A stretch of 64,000 nucleotides of DNA, from contig NZ_JAACJR010000003.1 of assembly GCF_009939225.1 (NCBI RefSeq), positions 248,001-312,000 on the forward strand. The letters are read 5' to 3'. The DNA is from Sediminibacterium soli. Lineage in GTDB: Bacteria > Bacteroidota > Bacteroidia > Chitinophagales > Chitinophagaceae. Within the stretch, counting starts at the first letter, position 1; every line of letters starts with the position of its first letter. The notes under the pieces were generated by a model that made no database searches, was not told the origin of the DNA, and was given only the letters and a program-made list of their open reading frames with translations. Both the position numbers and the translations under genes were made by a program. Shown piece after piece: positions 1 through 10,400 of the stretch.

Positions 1-45
1 GTTTTTTCAGCATCTTATCCGAACTTTCGGTACAAATGCACGCAT

Positions 46-786
46 ATGAAACACATCCGCTGGTACCGCTGGGTATTGATTGGCATGCTTTCTATGGCTG
101 CCGGCCCGGCTTTCCCCCAGGCCATACAGCCTTTGCGATACATCTACCTCAGTTTTGACGACGGCCCTCTGGAGGGAAGCGAGAACATAGACAGCGTGGT
201 ACTTGCCGAGAAACTGAACATCAGTGTTTTTCTTGTTGGCGAACATGCCGTCAGAAGCAGGCAACTGGGACTGTACTATAAAATGTACGAGCAGAACCCC
301 TTTGTGGAATCATATAACCACAGCTTTACACACGCACACGACAGGTACAGGGCTTTTTACAGCAATCCCCGGCAGGTGGTAGCCGATATAGAGATGAACG
401 AACAGGTGCTGAAACTCAGGTACCGCATTGTTCGCCTGCCCGGACGCAATATGTGGCGCGTAGGCAATCGCAAACGGGATGATCTTGCCAGCGGATCAGT
501 GGCCGCGGATATGCTGGCGCAAAAAGGATTCCGGTTATATGGCTGGGATATTGAATGGGCTCATCATCCCAAAGACGGGTCGCCGGTTCAGTCGGCAGAC
601 GAAATGGCCAGGGAAATCGAAACCAGACTGGAACAGGGAAAGACATTCACAAGGGATCATATCGTTGTGCTTATCCACGACGAAATGTTCCGGAAAAAAT
701 GGGAACAAAGCGCGCTGAAGCAACTTATTGATAAACTCCGGTCAAAACCCAATTACCGTTTTGCCCATATCCGTAATTACCCCTGA
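46..786 (+). CDS. Exported polysaccharide deacetylase (NodB-like)
   Basis: A 246-residue protein with an N-terminal signal peptide (hydrophobic stretch at about residues 9-24, ending near FPQA). The segment YLSFDDGPLEG at about residues 34-44 is the NodB first motif (FDDGP; the Asp pair supplies the base and a metal ligand), and NHSFTHAH at about 91-98 is the metal-binding HxxxH motif. A late IHDE near residue 212 fits the last conserved motif. Family members remove acetyl groups from N- or O-acetylated polysaccharides; the substrate cannot be read from sequence. The ATG at 46 is close to the left edge, so any upstream partner is not visible. The next gene lies about 150 bp downstream on the same strand and is functionally unrelated as far as can be seen. 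Confidence 0.85.
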   Translation: MKHIRWYRWVLIGMLSMAAGPAFPQAIQPLRYIYLSFDDGPLEGSENIDSVVLAEKLNISVFLVGEHAVRSRQLGLYYKMYEQNPFVESYNHSFTHAHDRYRAFYSNPRQVVADIEMNEQVLKLRYRIVRLPGRNMWRVGNRKRDDLASGSVAADMLAQKGFRLYGWDIEWAHHPKDGSPVQSADEMAREIETRLEQGKTFTRDHIVVLIHDEMFRKKWEQSALKQLIDKLRSKPNYRFAHIRNYP

Positions 787-934
787 TGCCTTGCGGATAG
801 CTTGCAAGGTTTGCAAAACCTTCCTTTTCTTTTCTCTGCAAACGCCTTTTTGGCTGTTATGGGGCAAATTTTTACCAATCCTCAGACCGGCGGGTGTTGG
901 TACGATTATTTAACCGTATCCGGAAACAGATGTT

Positions 935-1183
935 ATGAAATTCACATTGGGTCTTTTATTGGGCGCAGCAGTGGGAGGTATCATAGTGCATTACCTCGAT
1001 TCTGTAGAAGGGTACGCACTGCGGCGCCGGATCAGCAAAGACGTAAACGATTTGTCAGACAGCTTTTCCGAAATGGCCGATACCGTCACCGAAAAAGCGA
1101 AATCGCTCATCGGTAAGAAAGAAGCCATGCCGGAAGAGGAAAGGATCATGATCGTTGGAATAACGGAAGAACCGCTTCCCTAG
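935..1183 (+). CDS. Small YtxH-like membrane-anchored protein
   Basis: An 82-residue protein. The first 20 residues form a glycine-rich hydrophobic segment (LGLLLGAAVGGIIVHYL) followed by a charged amphipathic stretch (about residues 30-62) that would form a coiled-coil-like helix. This layout is that of YtxH-type envelope or stress proteins of unknown role. The acidic tail (residues 64-82) is extra. A second, shorter protein of the same design starts 27 bp after its stop, with a shared VNDLSD motif, so the two are likely co-transcribed paralogues. Function is not known; the family assignment rests on layout rather than on catalytic residues. Confidence 0.6.
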   Translation: MKFTLGLLLGAAVGGIIVHYLDSVEGYALRRRISKDVNDLSDSFSEMADTVTEKAKSLIGKKEAMPEEERIMIVGITEEPLP

Positions 1184-1210
1184 AATTGTCAACAACGTAA
1201 AATACATCAT

Positions 1211-1381
1211 ATGAAATGGTTATTAGGAATTGCGGCCGGTGTTACAGTCGTATACCTGCTCAGAACAGATAAAGGCAAGAAAATGTTAACCGATCTCAAA
1301 ACCCAGGTCAATGACCTGAGCGATACGATCTGCAATGCCACGGGCGATCTGTTTAAAAAGGCAAAATCAGCGGTTTCCTGA
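1211..1381 (+). CDS. Very small YtxH-like protein
   Basis: A 56-residue protein starting at the ATG at 1211. It has one N-terminal hydrophobic segment (LLGIAAGVTVVYLL), then DKGKKMLTDLKTQVNDLSDT and a lysine-rich amphipathic tail. It shares the VNDLSD core and the overall plan with the gene directly upstream, so it looks like a tandem paralogue. A strong rho-independent terminator follows 25 bp after the stop and closes the pair. Short size makes the call modest, but a real gene is supported by the conserved design, spacing and terminator. Confidence 0.6.
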   Translation: MKWLLGIAAGVTVVYLLRTDKGKKMLTDLKTQVNDLSDTICNATGDLFKKAKSAVS

Positions 1382-1406
1382 ATCAATACCCCCGGTTATA
1401 TACACG

Positions 1407-1438
1407 CGCAACAGCATCGCTGTTGCGTTTTTTTTTTT
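1407..1438 (+). terminator. Rho-independent terminator of the YtxH-like pair
   Basis: A perfect 9-bp stem (CGCAACAGC, loop ATC, GCTGTTGCG at 1407-1427) is followed by an 11-T run (1428-1438). It ends transcription from the upstream + strand pair before the sulfatase gene. Confidence 0.9.
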
Positions 1439-1518
1439 GGATAACTTGCCCACCTTATCCGCAAAACGGCAGACCATTATCGCGTAATAACGTAATTTGA
1501 CAACCTGAATTACCTGCC

Positions 1519-2937
1519 ATGAAATACCTGTCCGGCCTGCTGTTGTCTGCTGTTGCCCTCACTGTCTCTGTTTTTGCCGGCGCACAGCGGAGCCGTCCCA
1601 ATCTCATTTTTATCCTGGCCGATGACCTGGGCTATTCGGATATCGGCTGTTATGGTCAGCAAAAGATCAAAACACCGAATATCGATGCCCTGGCCAGACA
1701 GGGAACACGCTTTACCCAATATTATTCCGGGAGCACGGTATGCGCTCCGGCACGTTCTGCGTTCCTGACCGGATTACATACCGGGCATACACCCATAAGA
1801 GGCAACAGGGAATTGCCGCCCGAAGGGCAATACCCGCTGCCTGATTCAAGCATCAGTTTCCCGATGCTGTTACAGCAGAGCGGTTACTATACCGCGGCAT
1901 TCGGCAAATGGTCGATGGGTTTTATCGGGTCAAGCGGCGATCCGCAGAAAAAAGGGTTTGATGATTTCTTCGGATACAATTGCCAGCGGCTGGCACACAA
2001 ATATTATCCCGATCATCTCTGGTTCAATCATACAAAGATCGACTACCCGGGCAACCCGTATCTCCACAGCGATTATTCAGCGGATATCATTCACGCAAAA
2101 GCGCTGGAAACGCTGCAAAAACAGGATGGCAGCCGCCCCTTCTTTTTATACCTGCCGTATACCTTACCGCATTTTGATCTGACCGTACCGCACGACAGTC
2201 TGTATCAACATTATGTAAAGCTGTTTAACGAACCGCCTAAAACCATTGTGGCCAAAAACGATACAACAGGCAAACCTTTCGAGCCCTACCCGCATGCGGC
2301 ATTTGCGGCCATGGTGAGCCGGCTCGATCAATATGTGGGCGAAGTGGTGGCACTGGTGAAGAAGAAAGGACTCGATAAGAATACGCTGATCATTTTCACC
2401 AGCGACAATGGCCCGCACAAAGAAGGTGGCGGCGATCCCGAATTTTTTCAGAATACAGCCAGTCTGCGCGGCATCAAACGCGATCTGTACGAAGGTGGTA
2501 TACGAGACCCCATGATCATGGCGTGGCCGGGTCATATCAGGGCCGGCGCTGCCAGTGATCACCCGTTTGCGCTATGGGATTTTCACGATACCTTCCTGGA
2601 ACTTGCCGGTATACGCGGCGCCAAACCAACAGACGGCGTATCTATGGTGCCCCTGCTTGCAGGTAAAAAACAAAAGCACCATGACTACCTGTACTGGGAA
2701 CTTCCCGAAGCCGGCGGCAAGCAGGCGCTGCGATGGGGTAAGTGGAAAGCCGTGAAAAACGGTACGCTGGCAGATGCCGGTGCACCTGTTGAATTATACG
2801 ACCTGAAAATCGATCCCTTCGAAAAAAACAACCTGGCCAGGCAGCATCCTGAGATCGTTGCACAGATGGCCGGGATGATGAAAGAGGCGCACCATCCCAA
2901 CAAAGACTGGCCCCTGTTTGCATCGGAAAAACAGTAA
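1519..2937 (+). CDS. Secreted sulfatase (arylsulfatase family)
   Basis: A 472-residue protein with a signal peptide (residues 1-22, ending FAGAQ). The alkaline-phosphatase-fold start LIFILADDLGYSD at 29-41 supplies the metal-binding Asp pair (D35, D36). STVCAPARSAFLTG at 72-85 holds the C-x-P-x-R signature; Cys75 would be converted to formylglycine, the sulfate-ester nucleophile. A later FTSDNGPHKEGG carries further metal ligands. Full length for the family and periplasmic or secreted. The enzyme needs a formylglycine-generating enzyme, which is not in this window. It stands alone, with a terminator before it and an opposite-strand gene after it, so no polysaccharide-utilisation partners are visible. 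The natural substrate cannot be assigned. Confidence 0.93.
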   Translation: MKYLSGLLLSAVALTVSVFAGAQRSRPNLIFILADDLGYSDIGCYGQQKIKTPNIDALARQGTRFTQYYSGSTVCAPARSAFLTGLHTGHTPIRGNRELPPEGQYPLPDSSISFPMLLQQSGYYTAAFGKWSMGFIGSSGDPQKKGFDDFFGYNCQRLAHKYYPDHLWFNHTKIDYPGNPYLHSDYSADIIHAKALETLQKQDGSRPFFLYLPYTLPHFDLTVPHDSLYQHYVKLFNEPPKTIVAKNDTTGKPFEPYPHAAFAAMVSRLDQYVGEVVALVKKKGLDKNTLIIFTSDNGPHKEGGGDPEFFQNTASLRGIKRDLYEGGIRDPMIMAWPGHIRAGAASDHPFALWDFHDTFLELAGIRGAKPTDGVSMVPLLAGKKQKHHDYLYWELPEAGGKQALRWGKWKAVKNGTLADAGAPVELYDLKIDPFEKNNLARQHPEIVAQMAGMMKEAHHPNKDWPLFASEKQ

Positions 2938-3059
2938 AAGAAACGGTAAATAGGGAGCAACAGAAATTAAAAAGGCAAGGCGGCGCATCCCCTTATGGCC
3001 GGCCTTGCGTTGGAAATGGATGTTAAATGGCCCGAGGGCCTATCATTGACAACAAACGA

Positions 3060-4157
3060 TCAGCTTACTCTTTGCACTCCGTATGAATAATTGCCTGCAT
3101 TCAGCAGCGATAACACGATCTTGTACCTGCCGGCCACGGGGATGGAAATAGCCGGCGCATTGTAGGCAACGCTGCCGGTGGCATCTGCCTCGTTATGCCC
3201 GAGTGCGATCTTATCGGCATGATTGGCACGGAATATAAAATTGCCCACAGCAAAATTTCCCGTAAGGCTCCAGGTCCGCGTTGCCGCATCGAAATCCATC
3301 TCCGCATCGCCGTTGCCGGCAGCGGAACCGGTTACGCTCCAGTTGTAGATACGTGTGCAGGTCCATTTATTGGTATTGGTGCTTGCATTGCATTTGTAAA
3401 TACCGGCACCTTCCCATACCGCGAACATTTTTCCGTTAAAGCCGAACTTGCCAGCGCCGATATCGGTAAACGTGTACCCGTCTTCCCAGGTGGTTACGCT
3501 TTTCACCAGCAGAAACTGTGCGTAGGCATTGCTGAAATTCACGTAGCCCTCATATTCCCTGTCTGCTTTGGCAGATACCATCATCGGCGCCTGGCTCACT
3601 TTCCAGCTTTGGTAATTGCCGGGGATACGGATGATGTTTTTACCTTCAAAATCCTGGAAAGGCTGGTAGGTGGTTACCTCCATCGCCACCGGATACGAAT
3701 ACATAGCGGCATTTGATTTGGTATTCAGACGCACCCTGAAATCAACCCGTGCCTCCGCACCGGTGATCAAGATAGAACGCAAACGATCATTGAGTTCTTC
3801 AACAGAAACCGATACGCTTTCGCCTTCGGCACAGTTGGCAACGGCAACGCTGTTGGTAAAAGCATTGCCCGATACACAGGCTTCGATCGTATACGACATG
3901 ATCACATTATCAGGACAGGCAAATTTTGACCAGTTGAACCTCGCCGCCATGTTTTTGGCATTACCCTGCAGCAGCGCGATGCGTGATGCGGATGCGATTA
4001 ATTGCGGAGAACCAACGGCGGCCGGCATTTCGGGCTTCACTGCCTGCGCGGGCATAACCAGGTCTGCATTTTTGCTGCAGCCCATCAGCACATATAGCAT
4101 AGCCACAAGAGAGATGACAATTGCCTTTCTGCCGGTAGTTTTGGTTCCTTTCTGCAT
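3060..4157 (-). CDS. SusE-like outer-membrane lipoprotein
   Basis: A 365-residue protein. The N-terminus has a lipoprotein signal ending LMGCSKN, so it is lipidated at Cys27. Residues of about 50-165 resemble a SusE N-terminal domain, and about 175-360 resemble SusE/SusF starch-binding modules (for example NYQSWKVSQAP, NFIFRANHADKIALGHN and the ISIPVAGRYKIVLSLLNAGNYSYG tail pattern). In this family such proteins sit on the cell surface and hold glycans for a SusC/SusD pair. Here neither susC nor susD is adjacent; the only SusC-like gene in the window is 57 kb away. It is convergent with the sulfatase. Family call is good; ligand unknown. Confidence 0.75.
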   Translation of the reverse strand: MQKGTKTTGRKAIVISLVAMLYVLMGCSKNADLVMPAQAVKPEMPAAVGSPQLIASASRIALLQGNAKNMAARFNWSKFACPDNVIMSYTIEACVSGNAFTNSVAVANCAEGESVSVSVEELNDRLRSILITGAEARVDFRVRLNTKSNAAMYSYPVAMEVTTYQPFQDFEGKNIIRIPGNYQSWKVSQAPMMVSAKADREYEGYVNFSNAYAQFLLVKSVTTWEDGYTFTDIGAGKFGFNGKMFAVWEGAGIYKCNASTNTNKWTCTRIYNWSVTGSAAGNGDAEMDFDAATRTWSLTGNFAVGNFIFRANHADKIALGHNEADATGSVAYNAPAISIPVAGRYKIVLSLLNAGNYSYGVQRVS

Positions 4158-4607
4158 AAGCCTTTATTTCTTTCATAAAGTGACTGAAACAGCGGCGGCC
4201 TGCAAATAGTGTATCTACCATTTGCCTGTAATAACGATAAACCCAAAAACGTGATAAAGCTGCATGCAGATTGTCTACAAAATGAAACTGCCTGTAGTGA
4301 AAAACTGACGCAAAAAGTTCAGGCTTTTTGACGCTTCCGAGAGGTCCTCACCCTGGTCTGTCGTCTTACCGGAAGACTTTTTGTAAACGGATTGCGACAC
4401 GATGCTGGTAATGTCTATCCATCGGCATAAGAACGCACGGTAAATTTGTCGTAATACCACGACCTGCACTTTACAAAACAGGATGGGGTGCCTGGGCGGC
4501 TATCCCGAAAACAGTCGTTGGTATTTTTACAAATGGCGTTCTGCACAGGGCCGATCAGGTGTTTGCCGTAACGACCGTCTTACCGAACTTTGCAGCAAAC
4601 AGCGACT
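4158..4607. other. Intergenic region between divergent genes
   Basis: About 450 bp between the start of the SusE-like gene (-) and the flavin-dependent oxidoreductase (+). It must contain both promoters. I see no convincing gene in it; a 64-codon reading frame on the minus strand (4275-4469) has no recognisable features. No clear operator or riboswitch stood out. Confidence 0.5.
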
Positions 4608-5660
4608 ATGGAACTGGGCATCATGAGTTTTGCGGATATGCAACCCGAAACAGAAAAAGGGAAAGGCAGTAACGGGCGGCAGCGTATCCAGGACCTGCTC
4701 GAGGAGATCCGTCTTGCCGACCAGTTGGGACTGGATGTGTTTGGCATTGGGGAACATCACCGCGAAGATTACGCCGTGTCATCACCTGCCGTGGTACTGG
4801 CGGCGGCGGCAGCCATTACAAAGAATATCCGGTTATCGAGTGCGGTAACGGTATTGAGCTCCGACGATCCCGTTCGGGTATACCAGCAATTTGCCACGGT
4901 TGATCTTCTCTCCGGCGGCAGGGCCGAGATCATGGCAGGTCGCGGCTCTTTTATTGAATCTTATCCCTTATTCGGCTACGACCTGGAAGATTATGATGAG
5001 CTGTTCAGCGAAAAACTGACGTTATTGCTGCAGCTGAACAAAAATGAGCCTGTCAGCTGGCAGGGCAGGCACCGCCCTGCTATCCGCGGGTTACAGGTAT
5101 ATCCGCATCCTTTCGGCGCATCGATGCCCGTATGGATTGCCGCGGGCGGTACACCCGCATCCGCCGTGCGCGCTGCCAACCTGGGTTTGCCGCTGATGTT
5201 GGCCATCATCGGCGGCCAGCCGCAGCAGTTCAGGGGTTTTATCGATCTCTATAAACAAACAGCACTTCGCGCGGGCAGGCAATTGTCTGAGCTGCAGTTT
5301 GGCGTGAACAACCATGTATTTATCGGGAAAGACTCGCAGAAAGCAGCCGATGATTTCTTCCCTTATTATGCTGCGCAGATGAACCGTGTGGGCCGCGACC
5401 GTGGCTGGCCTCCGCTGAGCAGGCAGCAATACGAATTTGCCAGGTCGCCCCAGGGTGCACTGATGGTGGGCAGCCCGCAGCAGGTCATCGATAAGATACT
5501 GCACCAGTACGAACTCTTCGGCAACACCCGTTTTCTTGCACAGGACAGCGTAGGCCCCGTACCCCACCATCTAACCATGGAATCCATCCGGCTGTTTGGG
5601 GAAATAGTGGTGCCCGCCGTCAGAAAGGCAGTGCGAACAGAGGAGAAGGGGAACAGATGA
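4608..5660 (+). CDS. LLM-class flavin-dependent oxidoreductase
   Basis: A 350-residue bacterial-luciferase-like protein. I start it at the ATG at 4608 (MELGIMSFADMQPE); an upstream TTG at 4590 is open but would add only six residues. Signatures are IRLADQLGLDVFGIGEHHR, the conserved HHR region that packs against FMN, the beta strand NIRLSSAVTVLSSDDPVRVYQ, and GGRAEIMAGRGSFIESYPLFG. This family of FMN (or F420)-dependent monooxygenases acts on varied small molecules. The length is normal and no flavin reductase is adjacent. A separate exported protein follows about 170 bp later. The substrate cannot be told from sequence. Confidence 0.88.
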   Translation: MELGIMSFADMQPETEKGKGSNGRQRIQDLLEEIRLADQLGLDVFGIGEHHREDYAVSSPAVVLAAAAAITKNIRLSSAVTVLSSDDPVRVYQQFATVDLLSGGRAEIMAGRGSFIESYPLFGYDLEDYDELFSEKLTLLLQLNKNEPVSWQGRHRPAIRGLQVYPHPFGASMPVWIAAGGTPASAVRAANLGLPLMLAIIGGQPQQFRGFIDLYKQTALRAGRQLSELQFGVNNHVFIGKDSQKAADDFFPYYAAQMNRVGRDRGWPPLSRQQYEFARSPQGALMVGSPQQVIDKILHQYELFGNTRFLAQDSVGPVPHHLTMESIRLFGEIVVPAVRKAVRTEEKGNR

Positions 5661-5834
5661 AGAAGGAACAAGGAACAGATGAACAAGGAACGGAGCGGCG
5701 GCTGAGCATGGGTCGGGCAGCGGTTTTCCCGATCATCCGTTCCCATCACGGGCCGAGATTTAAGCTTTATTTCACCTGTTGGTACATATGCATTTTTTTT
5801 CTCCTCCCGGGTTTTCTCTATTTTCGGGCCCGAA

Positions 5835-6218
5835 ATGAAGGCAACCGCATTCTTTGTATTCCTGATACTACTGCTCAGTGGTGGCAATTATGCTGCCGCA
5901 ATGCCGGTATTTTCGGGGAACGCGGTAACTGCCCTTCAGGCTCCCGCTGCACAGACGGCGGGCATAGCGCAGGACCAGACCCTGCTCAAATCCATCTATC
6001 TCGATACCAAGGCCGAATACCTGGTTGCCGACAACTTTGAAGACGAAGAAGACAATAATGATACCGTTGCACGCAAACTCAGGTCCCTGCTCAGGGCTTC
6101 GCTCACGTCATCGTACCTGTTTGCGCTAAGCCGTCTTTATAACTGCCGGGCATTTTATAAGCCTATGGGCGGTTTGTCATCCGACAAATACCTTGTTCAG
6201 CGGGTACTGCGCATCTGA
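5835..6218 (+). CDS. Small exported protein of unknown function
   Basis: A 127-residue protein with a clear signal peptide (about residues 1-22, ending YAAA). The mature part has an acidic stretch (NFEDEEDNNDTVARKLR) in the middle and a C-terminal segment rich in Leu, Tyr and Arg. I recognise no family. It lies 174 bp after the LLM gene and 99 bp before the RND efflux operon, on the same strand. A -7-like TATTTTCG occurs just before the start. The signal peptide, plausible codon use and position support a real gene; function is unknown. Confidence 0.55.
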   Translation: MKATAFFVFLILLLSGGNYAAAMPVFSGNAVTALQAPAAQTAGIAQDQTLLKSIYLDTKAEYLVADNFEDEEDNNDTVARKLRSLLRASLTSSYLFALSRLYNCRAFYKPMGGLSSDKYLVQRVLRI

Positions 6219-6317
6219 TCCCACACCTTATTCTATCCATTACACCCCGATTGCGTAAGCCATGAACTGAATTGCCCGCACCGGGCATAGCATCGCTTAT
6301 TATTTATTACAACTGTC

Positions 6318-7400
6318 ATGAAAAAAATGATCTTGCTCGCAGGCCTTGTGGCGCTGCTGGGCCAAACAGGCTGTAAACAGGCCAGGGAACAAAAAGAAGA
6401 ACCCGAAAAGTACATTGCCACTACCCCTGTTCGGATGGATACTTCTTTTGTAAAACAATATGTGTCGCAGATACGCTCTGTGCGCAATATCGAAATACGA
6501 GCACAGGAAAAAGGTTACCTGGAAGCCATTTATGTTGATGAAGGCCGCTTTGTAAAAGCCGGCCAGTTACTGTTTCGTATCATGCCCAAAATTTATGAGG
6601 CAGAGCTGCAGAAAGCAGAGGCCGAAGTAAAAGTGGCCGAAATAGAACTCGATAATACCCGCGCACTGGTGCAGAAAAACGTGGTGTCAAAAAATGAACA
6701 GGCCATGGCACAGGCAAAACTGGACCAGGCCAAAGCGCAGATGACGCTTGCCAAACTGCATCTTTCCTTTACAGAGATCAGGGCACCGTTCGACGGCACG
6801 ATTGACCGTATCCCCAAAAAACTGGGAAGCCTGATCGATGAAGGGGAGTTGCTGACCAGTCTTTCGGATAACAGCCAGATGTTTGCCTACTTCAACGTGT
6901 CCGAACCCGAATACCTCGATTACCAGACCAACACAAAGAACCGGGGAAACAGCAAAGTGAGCCTGCTGCTGGCAAACAACAAACCGCTGGCCTACAAAGG
7001 CGATGTGGAAACCATTGAAAGCGAATTCGACAGCGAAACGGGCAATATCGCTTTCCGCGCCAGGTTCCCGAACCCGGAGCGATTGCTGAAGAACGGAGAA
7101 ACCGGTAAGGTAATGATGACCGTTCCGTTCCGCGGCGCGCTGATCATTCCACAAAAAGCCACTTACGAGATACAGGATAAGATCTATGTATTTGTGATCG
7201 ATAACAACCATGTGGTGCATTCGAGGAATATCACCATCGCAGGCAGGCTCCCGGATCTGTATGTGGTGGAAAAAGGTCTTGAAACAAATGACAAAATATT
7301 GCTTGAAGGCGTACAGAAAGTAAAAGACGATGATAAGGTTGCATTCGAGTTCAAAAAACCGGAAGAAGTGCTCTCACGTCTTCGTTTGAAAGCGGAATAA
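6318..7400 (+). CDS. RND efflux periplasmic adaptor (membrane fusion protein)
   Basis: A 360-residue lipoprotein (lipobox LGQTGCKQ, Cys20). It has the adaptor plan: a first biotinyl-lipoyl half near residues 55-90 (EIRAQEKGYLEAIYVDEGRFVKAGQLLF pattern), an alpha-helical hairpin at about 95-150 rich in Ala, Glu and Lys, the second lipoyl half (FTEIRAPFDGTIDRI), then beta-barrel and membrane-proximal domains. It links the inner-membrane pump encoded 46 bp downstream to the outer-membrane channel encoded third. The three genes form one operon for drug or toxic-compound export. No dedicated repressor gene is adjacent. Confidence 0.93.
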   Translation: MKKMILLAGLVALLGQTGCKQAREQKEEPEKYIATTPVRMDTSFVKQYVSQIRSVRNIEIRAQEKGYLEAIYVDEGRFVKAGQLLFRIMPKIYEAELQKAEAEVKVAEIELDNTRALVQKNVVSKNEQAMAQAKLDQAKAQMTLAKLHLSFTEIRAPFDGTIDRIPKKLGSLIDEGELLTSLSDNSQMFAYFNVSEPEYLDYQTNTKNRGNSKVSLLLANNKPLAYKGDVETIESEFDSETGNIAFRARFPNPERLLKNGETGKVMMTVPFRGALIIPQKATYEIQDKIYVFVIDNNHVVHSRNITIAGRLPDLYVVEKGLETNDKILLEGVQKVKDDDKVAFEFKKPEEVLSRLRLKAE

Positions 7401-7446
7401 TCATTATCGATGAAACAGCACTGTAGTCCCTTAACCGTAAAATTCC

Positions 7447-10400
7447 ATGTTCAATAAATTTATACAAAGACCGGTACTCTCGATCGTTATCTCACTCATT
7501 ATCGTATTCCTGGGTGTGCTGGCGATCGTGCAACTGCCGGTAACGCAGTTTCCTTCGATTTCTCCTCCCAAAGTGAGTGTGATCGCAGAATACCCCGGCG
7601 CCAACAATGAACTGCTGATCAAATCCGTGGTGATCCCTCTCGAAAGAGCGATCAACGGCGTACCCGGCATGAAATACATCGCATCCGACGCCGGTAATGA
7701 CGGCGAGGCAAATATCCAGGTCGTATTTAACCTGGGCACCGATCCCAACCAGGCATCGCTTAACGTGCAGAACCGCGTGGCTTCTGTTGTAAACAAACTG
7801 CCGCCATTGGTTGTACGCGAAGGTGTGAAGATCACGCGCGAAGAATCGAATATGCTGATGTACATCAACCTGTACAGCGATGACCCGAATGCCGACCAGA
7901 AATTCCTGTTCAATTTTGCCGATATCAATATCCTTTCCGAGATCAAACGCGTGGATGGTGTTGGTTTTGCAGACATCCTCGGTAACCGCGAATATGCCAT
8001 GCGTATCTGGCTCAAACCCGATCGCATGCTGGCATACAAGATATCTGCCGATGAAGTGATGAAAGCGCTCGACGAACAAAGCCTTGAAGCCTCGCCCGGA
8101 AAAACCGGTGAAAGCTCGGGTAAGCGGTCCCAGTCTTTTGAATACGTATTGAAATACCCCGGCCGTTTTACCACCAAGGAAGGTTACGAAAACGTGGTGG
8201 TACGGTCCAGCGCCAACGGCGAACTGCTGCGGCTGAAAGATGTGGCAGAGGTGGAATTCGGCAGTTCGATGTACGATATCTACTCCACGCTCAACGGCAA
8301 GCCTTCGGCGGCCATCGTACTGAAACAATCCTACGGCAGCAACGCCAGCCAGGTGATCAAAAACGTGAAGAAAAAACTTGCCGAGATAAAAGCCGCTTCC
8401 TTCCCCAAGGGAATGAACTATGAGATCAGCTACGATGTATCCAAATTCCTGGATGCCTCCATAGAAAAAGTGGTGCACACACTGATGGAAGCCTTTATAC
8501 TGGTGGGACTGGTGGTATTCCTGTTCCTCGGCGACTGGCGTTCTACCATTATCCCTGCCATGGCGGTGCCTGTTTCGCTGATCGGCACGTTTGTGTTTAT
8601 GCAGTTCTTCGGTATTACGCTGAACCTGATCACCCTGTTTGCGCTGGTGCTGGCGATCGGTATCGTGGTAGATGATGCCATCGTGGTGATAGAGGCCGTG
8701 CATGCAAAAATGGAGAAAGAACATCTCTCACCGCTGAAGGCCACCCGCAAGGCGATACACGAAATCGCCGGCGCGGTGATCGCCATTACCTTTCTGATGG
8801 CTGCGGTGTTCATACCCGTGGCGTTTATGTCGGGGCCTGTCGGTATCTTTTACCGCCAGTTCTCCATCACCATGGCCACGGCGATCATTCTCTCGGGTAT
8901 CGTAGCGCTTACACTTACCCCGGCACTCTGCGCCATGATCCTGAAGAACACACATGGCAAGCCCAAAAGAAAAACACCGGTCAACCTGTTCCTCGACAGC
9001 TTCAACCGCAGGTTTGAGAGAACAGCCGACCGTTACCAGGGTCTGCTTGGCAGGATCATCACCCGCAGACTGGTAACCTTCGGGGTGCTGGTGGCATTCT
9101 GTTTGGGTGTATGGTATCTCAACGGCAAAGTGCCTTCGGGTTTTATACCGAACGAAGACCAGGGTATGTTCTACGCCATTATTCAAACACCCCCGGGTTC
9201 CTCGCTCGAGAGAACCAACGAGATAGCCGAACGTTTGCAGAAAGTGGCGGAAGGTATCGAAGGTGTGAGTTCGGTTTCTTCTCTGGCGGGTTACGAGATT
9301 TTGACAGAAGGCACCGGTTCTAACTCGGGTACCTGTCTGATCAACCTCAAGTCATGGGAAGAACGCAGGCATTCGGTGCAGGAGATCATTCTTGAACTCG
9401 AAGAGAAATCAAAAGACATTACAGGCGCCACCATCGAATACTTTCAGCCGCCGGCCGTACCCGGGTACGGTGCAGCGGGCGGTTTTGAACTGCGTTTGCT
9501 GGATAAAGCGGGTTCGGGCGATTACAAGAAGATGGAAACCGTAAGCAACGAGTTTGTAAAGGAACTGGGCAAACGCAAAGAACTGTCTTCCGTATTCAGT
9601 TTCTACAGCGCCAGCTTTCCGCAGTACATGCTCCGTATCGATAATGATATTGCGCAGCAGAAAGGGGTGAGTATCGATAATGCCATGAGTACCATGTCTA
9701 CGATGGTAGGCAGTAACTACGAGATCAGCTTTATCAAATTCGACAGGCAGTATAAAGTGATCATACAGGCATCGCCTGAATACAGGGCCCTGCCGGAAGA
9801 CATTCTCAAACTGTACGTAAAGAACGATAAAAACGAAATGGTGCCGTTCTCCGCCTTTATGAAAATGGAGAAGGTATACGGGCTTTCAGAGATCACCCGG
9901 CACAATATGTACAATGCCTCGGAGATCAGTGGCGCGGCCGCACCGGGATACAGCAGCGGCGAAGCGATACGCGTGATCAATGAAGTGGCGCAGAAAACAT
10001 TGCCGAGAGGTTTTGGCATCGACTGGGCGGGTATCTCCAAAGACGAAGTGGCGCAGGGTAACCAGGCTATATGGATCTTCCTGATCTGTTTGGGATTTGT
10101 ATACCTGATCCTTTCCGCACAATACGAAAGTTTCATTCTACCGCTGTCTGTGATCCTCTCTTTGCCCGCGGGTATCTTCGGCGCATTCCTGCTACTGAAA
10201 TTACTGGGACTGGAAAACAATATCTATGCACAGGTGGCCATGGTGATGCTGATCGGTCTGCTGGGTAAGAACGCGGTACTGATCGTGGAGTTTGCGGTGC
10301 AGCGTCATCGTGCCGGTGCAACGGTGCTGCAGGCCGCCATGGAAGGGTCGAGAGCGAGGTTCCGTCCCATTTTGATGACGTCCTTCGCCTTTATCGCCGG

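Noticed and set aside
4275-4469. A 64-codon minus-strand frame in the intergenic region
   Set aside because: No signal peptide, family or ribosome-binding site; the length is expected by chance.
5657-6040. A 127-codon + frame starting inside the LLM gene stop
   Set aside because: It overlaps the better-supported exported protein at 5835-6218 in another frame and has no recognisable features.
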